Shown here piece after piece: positions 18,962 to 22,988 of a DNA stretch of 22,988 bases. Within the stretch, counting starts at the first letter, position 1. Every line of letters begins with the position of its first letter. Location: positions 6,022-29,009 of the forward strand of contig NWUY0300053602.1 in assembly GCA_004151065.3 (NCBI GenBank), read 5' to 3'. Below the pieces are notes generated by a model, which was not told where the DNA came from, made no database searches, and saw only the letters and a program-made list of their open reading frames with translations. The stretch is from Larix sibirica (lineage: Eukaryota; Streptophyta; Pinopsida; Pinales; Pinaceae). Made by a program: the position numbers and the translations under genes.

Positions 18962-20215
18962 ACTCTATTTGGGATTTACATCGAAGAGCTAGAGTCTTTC
19001 TTACATGAACACATTTAGGACGACGATGGGTGCCTTCTCCACCAAGTCTTGATTTTTGTTTTGCTCTTCGTTGACGACGTGGTCCACTTGGCCTCATCTT
19101 TGGAGGGATTACAGAGACAGTTAGATGCCTTGGTCCTCTTTTGTGATCTTTGTCGATTGACACTAAAATTGGGTAAAACCAAGGTCATGATCTTCAACGG
19201 ATCGAAGAGGCTACTCACTGATCTTCGTTTCTTCTTTAGAGGAGAGGAGATTGAGATCACTAACACCTATACCTATTTTGGGGGTCAGTTCACAGGGCCT
19301 CATTTTAGTCTACAGCATGCTCTTTAGCCTCGAATTAATAAAGGATACAATTACTTAGCCCTTCTTGAGAGACAAAGCTTCGTACATCATTTCGAGGACA
19401 TCTCATCCAAGATGTCTCTCATGGACACTCTTATCCAACCCACAATTCTCTATGGCTTTAAGGTGTGGGGACCATGCCTACTTGATTGTGATTAAGCCTC
19501 AACAGAGAGAGTGCAGATCCTCCTTCATTGCATCATCAAATGCAAACAAATAGTACCTCAACCCATTGTACTCACAGAGTTTGGTGCTCGACCTTTCAGG
19601 ATTGGGGTTGTGTTAAGCTTTGTCACTCTTTTACATTGCCTTCAAAGCTTTGTCGACTTGGTGAAGGGGCGTGATCAGTACCCATACTTGGCCTATCTCT
19701 CTTTTGAGGCCCATCGCCTTAGCAAGCCCTCCAGGCCGCTGTAGATGTTGGTTTGCGGGCGTTGTGGACCTTTTAACATCTATCGGTATTGCGGTGGATC
19801 GACTGCCTCCTTTTATGTATTACTTGGATGCACCTAGTTGCGTCTTACCTACCAGGCAGGAGTTGACATTAATCACTATAAATGACATTTTTAGACAGTT
19901 TGTGCAGGTTACTTGGATCAACCCTCAGGGGGGGGGTATGTCCCAAGATCGCCTTCTACGCTACGCACTCCTTGGATTTGAGTGATGGTTTCATTGTTCG
20001 GCTCCCTTACACATTTCGCTATTGGGCACATGCTCTTCGTATTCATTTAGACTAATTCAGAGTGGGATCTCACCGTCTTCGGGGAGAGTCAGATAACTAG
20101 CTTGATCGGTCAGACAAGATCTGCTAGGTATGTCACATTCAAGAGGTTGAGACCGAGGAGCACTTCATATTTCAGTGTCCAATTTACTACGGGATCTGTG
20201 GGTGATTTCATTATA
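18962..20215 (+). pseudogene. LINE reverse transcriptase, C-terminal half
   Basis: One frame holds from 18962 to 19744 with stops at 19016-19018, 19325-19327, 19493-19495 and 19742-19744. It reads TLFGIYIEELES, then the catalytic box F-V-D-D intact at 19067-19078, LKLGKTKVMIFNGSKR, FRGEEIEITNTYTYFG, FSLQHAL, then ISSKMSLMDTLIQPTILYG and KVWGP. After a frameshift near 19735 come RCWFAGVVDLLTSIGI, DRLPPFMYYLDAP and LPTRQEL (19671-19985 frame). A C-terminal Cys/His motif C-x2-C-x9-H-x4-C lies at 20122-20178, with a stop at 20125-20127. N-terminal RT motifs and the endonuclease are absent because of truncation. It is the same family as the minus copy at 13300-15520. Confidence 0.85.
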
Positions 20216-20812
20216 TTTCAGGGACCTTCTTCCCACAGAGCTTCAAACTTTGACGAGATTCTTTAGATAACCCGATCAAAGATGTCTGGCCTTATACTTT
20301 GTTGTCCCTTCGGCTTTGCTCCTTCACCCTCTAGCGACATTCTCAGTTTGACCAGTCTCTACTTAGAGTATCACTTCCTTATTTCTGGTGCTTCCTTACT
20401 TTAGGGGCACCAAGAGATAGACATATGGGGGGCACTGATCTTGTCTACTTAGTTAGGACACGACATTCCACCTCCACCTCCATCCAACACCAGTGGCAGA
20501 GACAGTCTCGACCCCATCCTAGTAGTCAGATGACTTCATCTAGGATGTAGCAACATGCTCCCTCCTCCAAGCAGCGACACACTACCCATTGTGGTTCCTC
20601 TTCTAGTTCTTCCTTCGGACATAGTATTCTTCTGAGCTTTCTTTAGTCGAGCGTAGATGGTAGGAGAGATACCCCCAATGCTTCCAGTGCCCCATGACAG
20701 TGACAATTTTTCCATTTTTGCATCAAAGCGCTCAGATCCACTTCCTTTATACATTTTCTTTTAGCTTTTTAAAGGAGATACTTTTGTGCTCCCACTTTGT
20801 ATTGTTATCATG
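20216..20812 (+). other. C-terminal tail and 3' region of the truncated LINE
   Basis: Short frames such as SGTFFPQSFKL continue the LINE C-terminal region for a while, then coding signal fades. A Ser/Gln/His-rich stretch (about 20465-20600) probably marks the end of the protein. The last 60 bases hold TTTTTAAAGGAGATACTTTTG. Confidence 0.45.
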
Positions 20813-20813
20813 N

Positions 20814-21915
20814 TATTTCTTCTTGTGTACATGAGAGACTAAGTGGTGCGCACCTCCTTTCTTGTGCATTCTAGGGTTTTCAAGGGATGATTTTTGATGT
20901 TTGAGGCTTATCTACTATCTTTCAAGGCTTGTCTAATGTGAAAGGATTCTTGGGAGGCTACTCTCTTCTCTTTTCTTTCTCAATTGCGGTAAGATCTTTG
21001 AGTTTCTTGTCTTGCACTGGAGGCATCCATGGTAAGATTAACCTAGGGCTTTTATGCATAATAGTATAGTCTTGTAAGTGAGACATCCCTCTTGAAGGGT
21101 CTCTCTTGTGATTGGGTCTTGGCATCTTTCTTTGCCCTAATTAGTTCAAAGCCAACACAACGTAGGGTTTCTTGGCTTTGCCCTAGTTCATACAAATATT
21201 GGATTGCCAATTCTTAGGAGGAACGTTGATCTTGATTTCTTGGTGCCTGAAAGGAATAAGACCTAGGTCTTATTTCCTCATCTTCACCAAAACCCTTTAT
21301 CAAATTCCTTGTATTATATGTTGCAAAAATACAAAAAAAAATATAAAAAACCCTAACAATCAAATATTTTGTGAAAAATCCAAAAATATTTATTTTTTGC
21401 CATTGAAATGATTCTATTCATTTATTTATGCAATTGTTACTACTGCTATAAATTTCTGAAGTGATTATACCGTTGAAAAATTCATAAAAAGGTGAAAAAT
21501 CCATAAAATGTTGTTTTATAGCTAACAAAGCCCTAATTTAGGGTGACATCAGCCCTAGGAAGAGTGATGTCAGCTTTTAAGAGTTATTGCAGATCTGGTA
21601 CAATGTTTTGCAGGTTCATTTTGACAGGAATATCAAACCCTAAGGGTTGGAAAAGCTTCCTAGCTGATCTCCAAGTCATCTGGGGTGACCCTTGGGGGTT
21701 TTTGAAGTGCCAAATCAAGCTGTTCAGCCCTTACTGCACAAAATTGCAAACCTGAAGGTGAAGTCCCAAAATGTAGCAATCATCTATCAAAACAAATGCG
21801 CCCTAAGGGGGAGTGAGTCTCCTCGGGTCACTGATTGTCGTGAGGTATTTTTCGGGGTATGTTTACGGTTAATTTTAGCTTTTCTTCCATATTCATGTTG
21901 CTGGTTTTTAGTACA
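20814..21915 (+). repeat. LTR-like direct repeat, right copy, 3' piece
   Basis: TATTTCTTCTTGTGTACATGAG resumes the match to 17331 in the left copy and continues to CA at 21914-21915. With the 5' piece the right copy is about 1.26 kb, close to the 1.24 kb of the left. Identity is roughly 75-80% by eye, so the two are old. Confidence 0.75.
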
Positions 21916-22246
21916 GAGAATTGATTTAACTTGTTTCTTAATCAACATCATGTTTAAATGCTCCTTAACCTTCTTAGTCCTCAGGTATTCATTGCATATC
22001 TTTTGTTGACTCCAATAAGGCATGGTCTACTAATAGTGATAAGGTCTTGTAGGGATAGAGTTGTTTCCATCGTACATCTTACAGGTCTATTCTTACCTTG
22101 TTTGGAAAGCCTCCTGTGGCCCAAGGAGTAGGCTGAAAACTAGGGGAGATTGCATTGTGGTCCATAAAGGTTGTTGATCTTTAGCATTGGTCCTAGTTGC
22201 CTAGTTGAGAGGGTGCTAGATTCGAGGTAACAATATGAATCCCATC
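21916..22246. other. Short gene-free stretch
   Basis: No recognisable gene. The first bases may still belong to the LTR-like repeat or the body of its element; the last may be a diverged 3' end of the SHMT pseudogene. Confidence 0.35.
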
Positions 22247-22895
22247 TCATATGGTTGGACTACTTTTGATGGCGGCCTTGAAGTCCTTCAACTTTTTACC
22301 ACCTTTTGTCTCAGATTTGATTTTGATACTTAATTGAATCGCAAGATCAAAGAACTCTGCAACCTTTGCAAAATCATCCTCAAAGAAACCTCTCGAGGAT
22401 AGAGTGGGGGTTCCCATGCAAATTCCACGAGGAACCATTGTCGAAACATCTCCAGGAATGGTGTTTTTATTAGTTGCAATGTGAGCCAGTTCCAACACGC
22501 TTTTAACCTTGGAACCATCAATTCCCTTCAAAATTTTTAGAAGTATTTGTTCAACTTGAATGCCAACTATGCTTGCCTCTGTGATGACAATTGTCTTGGC
22601 CTTTTCGTAAGTGAATTCGTGTGAATGCGCTGTCTAGATCTTCACTCTTATTCTTCTTCATGCGTAAAATAAGCCCAATTGCTAAGAACTTGCTCTTGAT
22701 ACGATTTACATTCAGGAGTAGCACCCTGTTTGAGTGCAACCGCAAATCCTGTTATAGTGTGGTTATGTGGACCACCTTGAAGACTTCTTGACCTTGCTTG
22801 TTAACTTCCTTGAGACTCCTCTTGTTGTGCCGAAGAGGCGCATTCTGCAGCCCAGTAGGGGGATGTGTAACTACTTCCGTGCTCACCCAGGAGCT
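22247..22895 (-). pseudogene. Serine hydroxymethyltransferase pseudogene (mitochondrial type), C-terminal half
   Basis: SHMT is a PLP enzyme that moves a one-carbon unit between serine and glycine with folate; in plant mitochondria it works with glycine decarboxylase in photorespiration. On minus, pieces occur in order: [10 protein letters not shown] (about 22820), [19 protein letters not shown] then [15 protein letters not shown] (about 22780-22680), and a clean frame from about 22531 with [40 protein letters not shown] and [14 protein letters not shown] to a stop at 22247. The part around the PLP lysine (TTTHK in working enzymes) is collapsed near 22865, about 15 codons are missing near 22780, and the substrate-binding Arg of GGIRMGTP is Cys (codon 22418-22420). 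Joined exon-like pieces without introns suggest a retrocopy. Frameshifts and stops rule out function. Confidence 0.9.
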
Positions 22896-22988
22896 GACAC
22901 GTGTAAAACATTTAAGACGACATATATATAAAACTACACAAATTAGATAAATTAAAACCATAAACATTGCATTACACACTTAAATAAT
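22896..22988. other. AT-rich window end
   Basis: AT-rich sequence with an ATATATATAAAA string. No SHMT similarity is recognisable here, so the pseudogene is probably 5'-truncated, or too diverged, beyond about 22895. Confidence 0.4.

Larger units (their letters stand above)
18962..20812 (+). mobile_element. 5'-truncated L1-type LINE inserted in the right LTR-like repeat
   Basis: Starts abruptly in the middle of reverse transcriptase (TLFGIYIEELES) and runs through the RT thumb and a Cys/His motif to a short 3' region ending ATTGTTATCATG before the ambiguous base at 20813. LTR-like sequence resumes at 20814. Truncation at the 5' end is normal for LINE insertion. No poly-A tail or clean target duplication is visible; about 10 bases of the target present in the left copy (17321-17330) are missing here. 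Confidence 0.75.

Noticed and set aside
21692-22009. 105-codon plus frame as a gene
   Set aside because: It lies in the LTR-like repeat and is not conserved as a frame in the left copy.

Overview
The window looks like nuclear DNA of a land plant, most likely a seed plant with a large repeat-filled genome such as a conifer. The grounds are AT-rich non-coding DNA, decayed LTR retroelements and plant-type L1-like LINEs, a tRNA-derived SINE head, a 220-bp satellite array and a plant-type serine hydroxymethyltransferase (SHMT) pseudogene. The conifer guess is inference; no marker in the window proves it. I found no intact multi-domain protein gene.

Layout. 1-3544: minus-strand LTR element cut by the window start, with a decayed gag-like frame and E-rich C-terminus and no visible protease, RT or integrase. 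3545-6900: gene-free AT-rich DNA with a 64-bp tandem duplication, a SINE-like unit (minus, about 5860-6040) and a possible end of an old LTR element near 6660-6690. 6915-10135: array of about 14 degenerate ~220-bp units, many with tRNA-like A and B boxes, broken near its start by an insertion carrying a 171-bp foldback. 10136-11114: low-repeat stretch with a palindromic TGACG site, a TATA box and a candidate first exon (11014-11114, plus) ending at a good splice donor. 11115-12640: likely intron. 12640-16425: decayed minus-strand LINE (possible ORF1, endonuclease, RT). 17197-21915: two 1.25-kb LTR-like direct repeats, the second split by a 5'-truncated plus-strand LINE. 22247-22895: minus-strand SHMT pseudogene.

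How the parts relate. Nearly everything is dead mobile DNA in nested or side-by-side insertions. The candidate exon is the only piece that looks like part of a working gene. If it is real, the LINEs, LTR repeats and SHMT relic may all lie in its first intron, as happens in conifers with very long introns. The two LINE relics are of one family and face each other. Both ambiguous bases (18795 and 20813) sit at repeat boundaries, so the order of pieces there may partly reflect assembly.
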